Assembly: GCA_016193485.1 (NCBI GenBank)
Contig: JACPRZ010000063.1
Location: forward strand, 62,001-126,000
DNA: 64,000 nucleotides
DNA from: Bacteroidota bacterium
GTDB lineage: Bacteria > Bacteroidota > Bacteroidia > JACPRZ01
Reading direction: 5' to 3'
Part shown: one piece after another, positions 1 to 10,900 of the stretch
Layout of the letters: each line of letters begins with the position of its first letter
Numbering within the stretch: the first letter of the stretch is position 1
The notes under the pieces: model-generated
Seen by the model: only the letters and a program-made list of their open reading frames with translations
Database searches by the model: none
Told to the model about the DNA's origin: nothing
Position numbers and translations under genes: made by a program

Positions 1-2
1 TT

Positions 3-2642
3 AACGGATCAGTCACCGACCTTTGCGGGAATTCCGCAGCCGGTTCCTGCCTTCCGTTCACTATCAGCGGAGTGACTGCGGTTATTATTTCTTCAACAGA
101 TGTGAATTGTTTTCACCAGAAAACCGGGACCGCCACTGCGGATGCTTCCAATGGCGTGGCTCCTTACACCTTCCAATGGAGTACCGTACCCCCGCAATTC
201 GGTCCGGTTGCTACCGGGCTTGGCGGAGGTAACTATGCGGTTACTGCAACGGATGCTGCCGGGTGTGCCGGTGTGACTTCCGTTACCATTACCCAACCTG
301 TCGTTCTCCCGAGTATTGACCCTGTAAGTTGCGACAGTTTTTCGTGTGACGGACAGGCATCGGTATTACCTGTGGGAGGCACCCCCCCTTATTCCTATCA
401 GTGGTATGATGAACAGTGGAACCCTATCCCGGGTGAAACCAACCCTTCGGTAAATAATCTCTGTGCCGGACCCTGGTTCATTGTCACTACAGATAATGCG
501 GGATGCAAGGATACGACCGCCATTACGATACAGATACCGGCTCTTGGTGTTGCGCAGGTATCGCCTTCCTGCCCGGGCGACTGTGACGGGAAAGCGCTGC
601 TGGCAAGTTCAGGAGGCACCCCCCCTTTTACCTATCAGTGGGAAAATCCCCTGGGAACACCCATCGCAGGTGAGACGGATACCGCGCTTGAAAATGTCTG
701 TGCCGGATGGTATTATATCCGCGTTACAACTGTTTCCGGATGCGTATTGACCGACAGCATTCAGGTTATAGACCCGCCACCGCTAAATGTAACTGCAGTT
801 CCTGAAAATACGTGTGCCGGAGTTTGTGACGGACGTGCAAACGCGGCAGTCACCGGGGGAACGAGTCCATATTCCTATCAATGGGACACTCCCGATTCAT
901 CAACTACCGCTGCAATTGTATCTCTCTGTGCCGGTACTTACGCTGTGACTGTCACCGATTCAAAAGGATGTACGGCAACTTCTTCCACAACGATTACCGA
1001 AACTACTCCCATGACTTTGACCACAAGCGTAGTAAATACCAATTGTTCCCAGCCCGATGGGATCGCTAATGTCTTGGTTTCGGGCGGAACTTCACCCTAT
1101 ACCTACCAGTGGAATGATGATAACAGCCAAACCACGCAAAGCGCCACCGGTCTGCCGGCACGCGATTATTCGGTAATTGTCACCGATAATATCGGTTGCA
1201 AAGACACGGCAACGGTTTCGGTCGGCTATGCCGACAGCAATGTTGCTGTGATCACAGTGAATAAACCTATTTCCTGCCCGGGCGCATGTGACGGAGAAAT
1301 TGAAGTTGCCATTACCGGTGGAGTTCCTCCATATACCTATTCCTGGAGTACAAAAGATATTACGGCAAGCGTGGACAGCGCCTGTGCAGATACGATCAGC
1401 GTTACGGCTACTGACTCCACCGGCTGCCCTGCCGCATCACAAATCCTTCTGCAGGACCCTTTGCCGATTACCATTGATAATATGACTCCGACTCCTGAAA
1501 CATCCTGCAATTCGCAGGACGGATCAATAGATATTTCAGTTTCCGGAGGAAATCCGGCTTATACTTACCAGTGGTCGACCGGGGCAACATCCCAGGATAT
1601 TACCGGGCTTACTGCAGGAACCTATACCGTTACTGTTTATGATTCCAACAACTGCCCTCCTGATACGGGAACGACCGTCCTCACTGAGCCGCCACGCGTT
1701 GATATCAACGTGATCAGTACGACTCCCGAATCAACATGTAATTCACAGGACGGTTCCATAGACATTGATGTAGTCAATGGTGAAGCGCCCTATACCTATC
1801 AATGGTCAACCGGAGCAGCAACACAGGATGTATCCGGATTATCGTCCGGCTCTTTTACGGTGATAGTGACCGATGTGAATAATTGCCCGGCCGACACTGA
1901 AATCATCGTTCTTACCGAACCCCCCCCTATTGTTTCGGATGTAACAGTTCAGAATCTTTCCTGCACAGGATCCAATGACGGTTCTGCGATAACTGCAGTT
2001 CAGTCAGGCGGTGAAGCGCCCTATACCTATATATGGTCAACGGGTCAGAGCGGGGCGGCAAATTTTGTTACCGGTCTGACTGTCGGAACATATACGGTAA
2101 GCGTTACCGATGCGAACCAGTGCCCTGCCGACACAAACACTTTTGTCATCACGGAGCCGCCACCCCTTGCATCATCCATGTCACCGATATGTGAGGATAC
2201 CAAAGGAACGGCCGACCTTTCGGTAACCGGTGGTACCCCCCCTTATACCTATTCATGGTCCAATGGCGCTGTCACCGAAGACCTGCTGAGTGTTCCGCTG
2301 ACCGGCTACAGCGTTACCATTACCGATGCTAACGGTTGCACCACAACGAATGAAGTGCTTTTCACCCGCGATATGTGCGAGATATTCGTCCCTACCACAT
2401 TTACCCCGAACGGCAACGGGACCAATGATGAATGGGAAATTGAAAACCTTTCGCTTTATTCCGATTGCATTGTGAAGATTTTCAACCGGTGGGGCGATGT
2501 GGTTTACCGTTCCAAGGGATACGATAAACCGTGGGAGGGGAAATACCTTGGAATGAATTTACCCGTTGCGGTTTATTATTATATCATCACCATACCAAGC
2601 ATAAATACGGAACGCAGCGGAACAGTTACTCTAATCAGGTAA
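3..2642 (+). CDS. SprB-like repeat adhesin with type IX (type B) sorting domain, 5' end outside window
   Basis: The reading frame is open from base 3, so the N terminus lies before the window; the GTG at 72 given by the ORF track is internal. The visible part of about 880 residues holds at least ten SprB-type repeats of roughly 75-85 residues, each with a PPYTYQWS-like strand, a GTYTVTVTD-like strand and paired Cys. The last 85 residues form a gliding-motility-associated C-terminal domain (FVPTTFTPNGNGTNDEWEI, then IFNRWGDVVYRSKGY), the sorting signal for type IX secretion of SprB-class cargo. The protein is presumably exposed on the cell surface. A PorP/SprF gene starts 30 bp downstream on the same strand, the arrangement seen for sprB-sprF. 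Five C7 or C8 tracts encode Thr-Pro-Pro or Pro-Pro in the repeats. Confidence 0.9.
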   Translation, partial: NGSVTDLCGNSAAGSCLPFTISGVTAVIISSTDVNCFHQKTGTATADASNGVAPYTFQWSTVPPQFGPVATGLGGGNYAVTATDAAGCAGVTSVTITQPVVLPSIDPVSCDSFSCDGQASVLPVGGTPPYSYQWYDEQWNPIPGETNPSVNNLCAGPWFIVTTDNAGCKDTTAITIQIPALGVAQVSPSCPGDCDGKALLASSGGTPPFTYQWENPLGTPIAGETDTALENVCAGWYYIRVTTVSGCVLTDSIQVIDPPPLNVTAVPENTCAGVCDGRANAAVTGGTSPYSYQWDTPDSSTTAAIVSLCAGTYAVTVTDSKGCTATSSTTITETTPMTLTTSVVNTNCSQPDGIANVLVSGGTSPYTYQWNDDNSQTTQSATGLPARDYSVIVTDNIGCKDTATVSVGYADSNVAVITVNKPISCPGACDGEIEVAITGGVPPYTYSWSTKDITASVDSACADTISVTATDSTGCPAASQILLQDPLPITIDNMTPTPETSCNSQDGSIDISVSGGNPAYTYQWSTGATSQDITGLTAGTYTVTVYDSNNCPPDTGTTVLTEPPRVDINVISTTPESTCNSQDGSIDIDVVNGEAPYTYQWSTGAATQDVSGLSSGSFTVIVTDVNNCPADTEIIVLTEPPPIVSDVTVQNLSCTGSNDGSAITAVQSGGEAPYTYIWSTGQSGAANFVTGLTVGTYTVSVTDANQCPADTNTFVITEPPPLASSMSPICEDTKGTADLSVTGGTPPYTYSWSNGAVTEDLLSVPLTGYSVTITDANGCTTTNEVLFTRDMCEIFVPTTFTPNGNGTNDEWEIENLSLYSDCIVKIFNRWGDVVYRSKGYDKPWEGKYLGMNLPVAVYYYIITIPSINTERSGTVTLIR

Positions 2643-2672
2643 CAACATATTGAGATAATATTTCGATCATCT

Positions 2673-3668
2673 ATGAATAAAAATATCAGGTATTTATTTT
2701 TTGAATTTTGTATTTTGAATTTTGTATTTTTCTTCCCCCCTTTGGGGGGAGAAAGGGGGGCATGCCAGCAGCCGCCACAATGGTCGCAATACCTCTTCAA
2801 TAACTACATGATCAACCCGGCTGTGGGAGGATTAAAGGATTACATGGACATAAAACTCGGTTACCGTTACCAGTGGCTCGGCATTTTTGACGCCCCTCCG
2901 CAGACGATGTTCATCAGCATTCATAAACCCTTTAATTTATACCAGGAGCCGAATGAATACACTAAAAAATTCAACGGGCTGGGCGCCTCCATTTCAAAAG
3001 ATGCTACAGGACCAATAAGCAATATTGATTTAAAAATATCCTATTCCCGGCATAAGCGTCTCGGGCGCAAGGACTGGGCTTCGGCAGGAATCGCTCTTGG
3101 GGTCATGCAATTCCGGTTGAATGCGGGAGGACTCATTGCCGCACCTCCCGGTGACCCGGACCTTTTAGACCCGGATGTTCGTTCTATCAGCGCTTTTGCG
3201 CCTGACATACAGGGGGGGGTATGGTTTACCGGTGAACGTTATTTTGCCGGTGCATCGGTGTACCAGATATTCCCGATGCCGCTGGGCGGAACACGAAGCA
3301 AACTGTCGCACCATTACTATTTCATGGGCGGGTACAAGCACAGTTATAATCCGTGGTGGGCGATCATACCCATGGCTGAAATCAAAAACGGAGTGATGAC
3401 GCCTTTCACTTTTGATGTAAATGCCAATGTTGAATATATCAATAAGTACCCGGGCGCTCTGGAAAAAGTATGGGGCGGTATCGGTTACCGGAAGGGGGAT
3501 GCCATAGTATTGAATATCGGTACGGTCATCGGCTATATTGAAGTGGGATACGCTTTTGACTACACACTTTCCGGACTTCGCAGGTACAGTTCCAACACCC
3601 ATGAGATCATCATCGGGTTCCGATACACTAAGATTGAAAGAGAGCCAAGGTGCCCGGCATGGGGATAA
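2673..3668 (+). CDS. PorP/SprF family type IX secretion outer-membrane protein
   Basis: This 331-residue protein has the PorP/SprF hallmarks: a mature start QPPQWSQYLFNNYMINPAVGG, the conserved Q-Y-x-N-x-NPA-x-G pattern just after the signal peptide, and a C-terminal beta-rich stretch ending GFRYTK. Members are outer-membrane beta-barrel proteins needed for secretion or surface attachment of specific type IX cargo. It lies 30 bp after a SprB-like adhesin on the same strand, so the two are probably co-transcribed and functionally paired. The signal peptide is odd: its hydrophobic core and the PPLGGERGA stretch are encoded by a heptamer tandem repeat and a CCCCCCTTTGGGGGG palindrome. A G8 tract lies in the body of the gene at 3212-3219. 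Confidence 0.88.
   Translation: MNKNIRYLFFEFCILNFVFFFPPLGGERGACQQPPQWSQYLFNNYMINPAVGGLKDYMDIKLGYRYQWLGIFDAPPQTMFISIHKPFNLYQEPNEYTKKFNGLGASISKDATGPISNIDLKISYSRHKRLGRKDWASAGIALGVMQFRLNAGGLIAAPPGDPDLLDPDVRSISAFAPDIQGGVWFTGERYFAGASVYQIFPMPLGGTRSKLSHHYYFMGGYKHSYNPWWAIIPMAEIKNGVMTPFTFDVNANVEYINKYPGALEKVWGGIGYRKGDAIVLNIGTVIGYIEVGYAFDYTLSGLRRYSSNTHEIIIGFRYTKIEREPRCPAWG
2703..2760 (+). repeat. Heptamer tandem repeat plus C6-TTT-G6 palindrome inside a signal peptide
   Basis: GAATTTT and GTATTTT heptamers alternate for four units, followed by CCCCCCTTTGGGGGG and a further G6. The block encodes the hydrophobic core and cleavage-site region of the PorP/SprF signal peptide. A very similar arrangement is present in the signal peptide of the third PorP gene near 38.93 kb. 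Confidence 0.7.
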
Positions 3669-3675
3669 ATCCGCA

Positions 3676-4740
3676 TTACAGCAACGGTCTTGCCTTCTTC
3701 ATCCGTTTTCCCTTGTGGTCTATGTAGGTGAGTGAAACTTCCAGCCCGCCCTTGTAGGAAGAGGCAGCGGTAAGATCAGATACATTTATGTCGTAACTTA
3801 AACCGAAAGTGATATTTTTATAGTTGAGCCGGCCGTTGATGATTACCGCATCTCCGAACCGGTACCATCCGCCAAGAGCGATAGCGGTTTCATCCACCCA
3901 TCCGGTGTACTTGGAACTTTCCTGAAGTATATATTTGATCATGGTCCCTACATTGATTTCCCGCTGCGCCCCCTGCTGTAAAATAATGAAATTGGGAATA
4001 AACGACATGTGAATATTCCTTGGCGCAATCTCGGCACCGCCATTCGCCACAAACCGCATATAGGAAATATCTTCTTTCTGATAAAACGATTGTCTCGGCT
4101 TGCTCAGGTGCTGAACACCGAGACCCAGGTTGGCGCGCATTCCTTTTTCGGGAGTCAGCGTCCATAAAATGCCGGTAGCGAAATCCCCGTATGAATAGGG
4201 CTCAAGCGATGCGAGTTTTTCATCCGATGATACCGGCTGGTTGTTGAAAGAACCCGTGATCTTATCCACCTGGTTTTCGGTTTCAATATTAGAATAATCA
4301 ATCGTGCGGAACGTTATTCCTCCCTGCAGCCCAACGGAAATATTATTGTAAAAATCGAGATTTTTATTTGCGGCAAGGCAGAAATTCGCCTGCGTGGTGC
4401 CAAAGCCGAGGTCGCCCGCCTTATCATGGTATAAATACATTCCTATACCCATTCCGCCTCTGTACAGAGCATCGCTGAGACCTTTTTCCAGAACCGGAAC
4501 ATCAAATGAGATGGCGCCTGTTTTAAATGCGCCTTTCTGCATGATGCTCTTCCACTGATTTTTGTAATGGCCTGTCACGCGGAAATCACCGTTCATAATA
4601 CCTGTATAAGCAGGATTGAGAATTAGAGGCGATGAATAAAACTGGGAGAAGTGAATGTCCTGGGCGGCAACTTCGTAAAATAACAGCACTGCCACCGGGA
4701 CGAGGTAATAGTTCAGGTATTTTTTCAAAGGGATTGACAT
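3676..4740 (-). CDS. PorP/SprF family type IX secretion outer-membrane protein
   Basis: After re-assigning the start this protein has 354 residues. The ORF track begins at 4851, but a TTG-19-TATATTTG promoter lies inside that extension, and the methionine at 4740 opens a normal signal peptide (MSIPLKKYLNYYLVPVAVLLF, cleavage near VAAQ). The mature protein starts DIHFSQFYSSPLILNPAYTG, the standard PorP/SprF opening, and continues with amphipathic beta strands to the end. It is convergent with the preceding PorP gene (8 bp between stops) and divergent from the 3,308-residue adhesin, so it is a likely dedicated partner of that adhesin. An AAGGTG stretch lies a few bases before the chosen ATG. 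Confidence 0.88.
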   Translation of the reverse strand: MSIPLKKYLNYYLVPVAVLLFYEVAAQDIHFSQFYSSPLILNPAYTGIMNGDFRVTGHYKNQWKSIMQKGAFKTGAISFDVPVLEKGLSDALYRGGMGIGMYLYHDKAGDLGFGTTQANFCLAANKNLDFYNNISVGLQGGITFRTIDYSNIETENQVDKITGSFNNQPVSSDEKLASLEPYSYGDFATGILWTLTPEKGMRANLGLGVQHLSKPRQSFYQKEDISYMRFVANGGAEIAPRNIHMSFIPNFIILQQGAQREINVGTMIKYILQESSKYTGWVDETAIALGGWYRFGDAVIINGRLNYKNITFGLSYDINVSDLTAASSYKGGLEVSLTYIDHKGKRMKKARPLL

Positions 4741-4763
4741 AAGTAACACCTTAAAATTCACCA

Positions 4764-4793
4764 CAAATATAAAAAGATTTCCGGAACCGGCAA
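4764..4793 (-). promoter_or_regulatory. Bacteroidota-type promoter for the divergent PorP gene
   Basis: On the minus strand a TTG is followed after 19 bases by TATATTTG, matching the Bacteroidota -33/-7 consensus (TTG, 17-23 nt, TAnnTTTG). The predicted transcription start is about 15-20 bases before the ATG at 4740. A second TATATTTG is seen further upstream at 4827-4834. Confidence 0.55.
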
Positions 4794-4894
4794 GATATAC
4801 ATATTTATTTTCCGCATTTTTTGCGGCAAATATATGAATTATTCTCCGCAATCTGTTTTAGACCTGACATCATGGCTGGTTTGAAGAATATTGC

Positions 4895-4902
4895 TATTTT
4901 TG
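4895..4902 (+). promoter_or_regulatory. Possible -7 element of the giant adhesin gene
   Basis: TATTTTTG matches TAnnTTTG about 35 bases before the adhesin start codon. No -33 TTG is found at the preferred spacing, so this is weak. Confidence 0.3.
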
Positions 4903-4936
4903 CTGACTGAATATCAAACCGATAATAACCTCCTTA

Positions 4937-7900
4937 ATGGCCCCCGCGATCTTCAACCGCATTTCCCTTTTCCTTTTCTCTTTTATCATGACGCATTTGG
5001 TCATGATGCTGACAGTAATCGTCAGCATCTTTTTCCTTTTTCCTTCCATATCCCGTTCTCAATGCGCCTACGATAACACCTATTACACAACACCTGCACT
5101 CAGTTGCCCTGGTTCTGCTACTGCCGCCTGCGTTTTTGGAGGCGAATACATTACGGTCAACGTGGTTGCAGGAAATACCTATACCTTCTCCACCTGCGGG
5201 GTTGCCGGATTTGATACCCAACTTACATTGTACCAGTCAGGAGGCGGTGGTTCGCTTGCCTACAGCGATGATGCCTGCGGACTGCAGTCGTCAATCACAT
5301 GGACTGCCACTTTCACCGGGTCAGTTGATGTTCTTCTCGACCAGTATAATTGCTCAAATAACGCAACATGCCAGCCCATAGATATTCAGTGCTCTGCAGG
5401 AGGGAGTCCGATAACTGCCAGTGATTGCTCACAGGCGGTAAATGTCTGTACCGACCTGAATTTTACAATTGACCCGAACGGGTTCGGAACCATTGATGAG
5501 ATCCCGGCTCCCGGTTCCTACTCCAATCCCAATGTAAATCCTACCAGCGGTAATTCCGGGTGCCTCCTCAGCGGTGAAAAAAACTCCACCTGGATGCTCG
5601 TCTATATCAGCGGCACCGGAAATCTCGAATTTACATTTGGAGGTAACGGAACCCAGTCAGGTTATTATGACTGGATCATGTATCAGTGGACTCCAACAAT
5701 TTGCTCCGATATTCCCAATAACATTGCACCTCCGGTGCGCTGCAACTGGAATTGTACAAGTTCCGGTGGTACAGGCCTGGCTTCCACTATTCCGGCAGGT
5801 GGCAGCGCCTGCAATTATGAATCACCTCTTCCGGTAACCTGCGGACAGCAATATGTAATTGTTTTTTCAAACTGGAGTTCGGTCACAACAACCGTTCCGC
5901 TACAGTTCGGAGGAACGGCAACAGTAAGTTGTACTCCTTCTACATTAAATGTAACTGTAACACCGGCATCACCGGTAATTTGTTCCGGTGGCTCGGTCAC
6001 GCTGACCGCCAGTGGCGCAACAACCTATACATGGTCGCCTTCCACCGGGTTAAGTTCCACCATGGGTTCTTCGGTTGTTGCCACTCCTTCATCAACTACA
6101 ACATATACGGTTACAGGCGTCACCGGTTGTGTTCAGGGAACAGCCACGGTCACCGTCACGGTAACACCATCCTTTACCTTGTCAATGTCGCAGGTAAATC
6201 CCTCCTGTACCGGTTCCTGCAACGGCAGCGCAACCGCTACTCCATCCGGAGGAAATCCTGCATTCACCTATTCCTGGAGCGGGGGGGGAGCAACCCAGAC
6301 AAAGACAGGTATGTGCGCTGGGACCTATACAGTAACCGTTACCGATGCATCGGGTTGTATGAATACGGCAACCGTAACAATTACCAATCCTCCTGCCTTA
6401 TCAGTAAGTGTCACACCGGGTAATACAACTTGCCCGGGAGTATGTTCCGGAACACTAAGCGCATCCGGCAGCGGTGGAACGCCTGCCTACACGTACAACT
6501 GGAGCGGAGGACTCGGAAGCGGTCCTTCCAAAACCGGAGTATGCACAGGAACCTACACTGTGACCATCACCGATTCCAAAGGTTGTACTTCAACGGCATC
6601 AGGTATCGTGAATCAGCCGCCTGCAATCAGCGTTACTGTTACTCCAACCAATGAGAGTTGCGATGGAGGATGCAACGGTTCGGTAACGGCAAGCGCATCA
6701 GGAGGTACGGGTGCTCTTACTTACTCATGGTGCTGTGCGTTGGGAACAGGCGCAACCAAATCGGGATTGTGTGACGGAACCTATACAGTGACCGTCACTG
6801 ATGCCAACGGATGTACCGCTACAGGAACCGGAACGGTGAATCCTGGTCCTGTCATTGCAGCCGGCTTTACCTACAACGGTAATCAATGCCTTTCAGGTAA
6901 CTCGTTTAACTTCACTAACACCGGTACAATGGGAGTTACCTATTCATGGTCATTTCCCAGCGGTTCGCCATCTTCATCAACGCTTGAAAATCCATCCGGA
7001 ATAACCTGGAGCAGTGCCGGCTCATATACGGTTACCCAAATCGTAACCTCCGGCAGTTGCATGAATACCGCAACGCTGACCATCACCGTTTACCCGCAGC
7101 CGTCAGTGGCGTTAAGCAAAGCGGATATTACATGCAACGGATTATGCAACGGGACTATCACCGCTAATATTGCATCAGGCACCCCCCCCTTCACTTATTC
7201 CTGGAGCAACGGTTCCATGGGGTCCGGAACCATATCATCCCTTTGCGCTTCATCTTACACCGTAACGGTAACCGATGCCTATGGGTGCAGTGGTGTTGCA
7301 TCGGCAACGATTACACAGCCCCCCCTCTTAACTGTTTCAGTAACTCCCGCGGGTGAATCCTGTGATGGCGCATGCGATGGATCAGTGACAGCAAGCGCTT
7401 CGGGCGGAACCGGCTCGCTGACTTACTCCTGGTGCTGCGCTCTTGGAACCGGAGCAACAAAAACCGGATTATGCGATGGAACTTATACCGTAACAGTTAC
7501 TGATGCCAACGGATGCACAACCACCGGAAGCGCAACTGTAAATCCCGGTCCTGTTATAACAGCGGGTTTCACATACAACGGCAACCAGTGTCTCACCGGC
7601 AACTCTTTTAATTTCACCAACACCGGTACAATGGGAGTTACATATTCCTGGACTTTTCCCAGCGGCACACCTGCAAGTTCAACTGCAGAGAATCCTTCCG
7701 GAATTACCTGGAGCAGCGCTGGTTCCTATACAGTAACGCAAACCGTGACATCCGGAAGTTGCATGAACACCGCAACAGTCACCATAACGGTTTATCCGCA
7801 ACCATCGGTGACAATAAATAAAACAGATATTTCCTGTAACGGCTTATGCAACGGAAGCGCATCGGCAAATATCACATCCGGCACTGCCCCGTTTACTTTC

Positions 7901-10900
7901 TCGTGGAGTAACGGCTCTATGGGAACCGGAACAATTTCATCATTATGCGTTAATACATATACAGTGACTGTTACTGACGGTTTCGGTTGTACTGCAACGG
8001 CAAGCGCAACGATAACCCAACCCGCATTATTAAGTGCAGTAATGAGCAACACCAATGCAACCTGCAATAATGTTTGCAATGCCATGGGTAATGTTACCGT
8101 GAGCGGTGGAACGCCATCCTATACTTATCAGTGGAGTGCCGGTGCCGGTTTTCAAACCACAAGCAGCGCGACAGGATTATGCGATGGAATTTTCAGCGTG
8201 ACGGTGACTGACAGCAAGGGTTGTACCGCAACCGGCAGCGTGACTGTTACGGAACCGGCAGCAATGACCGTCACAGTAACAACTATAAATTCCACCTGCG
8301 GAGCAAGTACGGGCAGCGTAACGGCAACCGTAGGGGGGGGAACTTCTCCTTATACCTATAGTTGGAGCAACGGCTGCATGGGAAGCAACTGCACAAACCT
8401 GCCTGCCGGGAATTACCTGGTTACGGTTACGGATGCCGGTGGCTGCACACAAACGGCAAACGGATCGGTGAATGATGCCGGAGGCATCTCCGCCTCCGTT
8501 GCAACGGATCAGAATATTACCTGTTTTGGTTTATGCAACGGACAGGCAACGGCAACCGTTACCGGTGGGGGAAGTCCCTATACTTATGTGTGGAGCAACG
8601 GCCAAACTGTAACCAGTGCCGGTACCGCCCAGACACAAACGGGGTTATGTGGTGGAAATATCAGTGTAACGGTAACGGATGCCAGCGGTTGCGCCAGCAG
8701 CGGTGCCGGGGTAGTTACGGAACCTGCGTTGCTGACCGGTATTGCAACCGTTACTCCTGAAAGTTGCGGAGGCAGTTGCAACGGAACCATGAGCATTAGT
8801 ATGAGCGGTGGTTTGAACCCGTATACATATTCCTGGCCAGGCGGACCGACAGGGCCGGTGGCAGGCAAGAGCAGTTTATGTGCAGGCACTCTGACCGTTA
8901 CTGTAAGCGATGCCTATGGATGTACGTTAACGGTAAGCGGAACGGTGACTGCTGGCGGCAATATTATTCTTTCGGTAACACCTGCCGATGCAAATTGTAA
9001 TAACGTTTGCACCGGCAGCGCCAATCTTACCGTGACAGGGGGGGGTGTACCGCTCACTTATTTATGGTCAAATACATTCAGCGGTGAAGATCCGTCCGGA
9101 TTGTGTGACGGTACATACACGGTAACTGTCACTGATGCGAACGGTTGCACGGCTTCAACTAACACGACAATTACCGAACCTGCTGCGCTGACCGTATCCC
9201 TGTCATCCACAAATGAATTATGTGACGGACTGTGTGACGGAACAGCAACGGCAACAACTTCCGGTGGCATTCCATCCTATACGTATTCATGGAGCGGTGG
9301 CGGAACCGGCACAACTAAAACCAACTTGTGCGATGGAACATATACTGTCACGGTTACCGATTCAAAAGGATGTACCGTTACCGGAAATGTTACCATCAAT
9401 GCAGGACCGGTTATTACCGCAGGGTTCACGCCATCAGTTAATCAGTGCCTCACCGGAAATTCTTTCAGTTTTACCAATACCGGCACTATGGGCGTTACCT
9501 ATTCCTGGACTTTTCCCAGCGGGACTCCATCCTCATCAGCAATTGAAAACCCGTCAGGAATTTCCTGGAGCAGTGCCGGCACTTATACTATAACACAAAC
9601 CGTTACTTCCGGCAGTTGCATGAATACAGCCACGCTGAACATTACCGTATTTGCTCAACCTTCCGTGACAATAAGTAAATCCGATCTGGTATGCTATAAT
9701 GTTTGCAACGGCAGTATGACGGCAACTGTAAGTTCAGGAACTTCTCCATTCACTTACAATTGGAACACCGGTTGTGCAAGTTCAACATGCAACAGTTTAT
9801 GCACCGGGACTTACACGGTTACCGTGACCGATGCCAAAGGATGTTCTGCAACAGCGAATACCACCATAACCGAACCAGCGGTTCTGACGGTAATTACTTC
9901 TTCAACACCGGCCACATGCGGACAGTCCAACGGAACGGCAACGGCAACTCCTTCGGGCGGTACCGGATCCTATACATATATATGGGATGACCCTGCCCCG
10001 GTTCAGACCACACAGACCGCTGCCGGTCTTGCAGGGGGGGTATATAATGTTACGGTGACCGACAGCAAGGGATGTACTGTGATGGGAAACGTTACCGTTA
10101 ATTCGGTTGCGGGCGGGAACGTTTCGGTATCAATTCTAAGTAACATTACCTGCAACGGATTATGCAACGGCAGCGCCACCGCCACCATGAGCGGAGGCAC
10201 TTCACCGTTTACCTACCAGTGGAATACCATTCCGGCTCAGAATACAGCAACAGCAACCGGGCTTTGCGCAAGTACCTATACCGTCACCGTTACGGATGCA
10301 AGCAGTTGCACGGGAACTGCAAGTATTATTCTTACACAACCGGCTGTTCTTACCGCATCAATCGGTTCAAGTGTTAATCTGTCCTGTTATAATACGTGCA
10401 CCGGATCTATTACAGTAACTGCCGGTGGAGGCACCGGTTCATATTCATATCAATGGAACCCGGTAGTATCTGTGGGAAACAATGCTACAGGACTGTGCGC
10501 AAACACTTTTAACATTACCGTTTCAGACGCCAACGGATGCAGTGCGACCTTGTCGCAAACCCTTACCCAGCCGTCACAACTTACCGTAACAACAAGCGGA
10601 ACAACGGCTTCCTGTTCACAGGTGTGTGACGGAACGAGTTCGGCAACGGCAGGCGGAGGTACCCCCCCCTATTCTTATTCCTGGTCCAACTCTTCCACAG
10701 GCAGCACGGTTACCGGTTTATGCGGTGGATCAAATGTAACGGTCACTGTCACCGACTCAAAAGGATGCACTGCCACCGGTTCATATTCCGTTCCTGTATT
10801 ACCTGATATGCTCATTACAACAACCAGTACCGATGCATCCTGCGGCACGGCCAACGGACAGGTTTCATGCTCGGTTACAAACGGAACAATCCCTTATACA

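Noticed and set aside
72-2642. GTG at 72 as the true start of the first adhesin
   Set aside because: The frame stays open to base 3 with repeat-like residues and there is no signal peptide at the GTG, so the gene begins outside the window.
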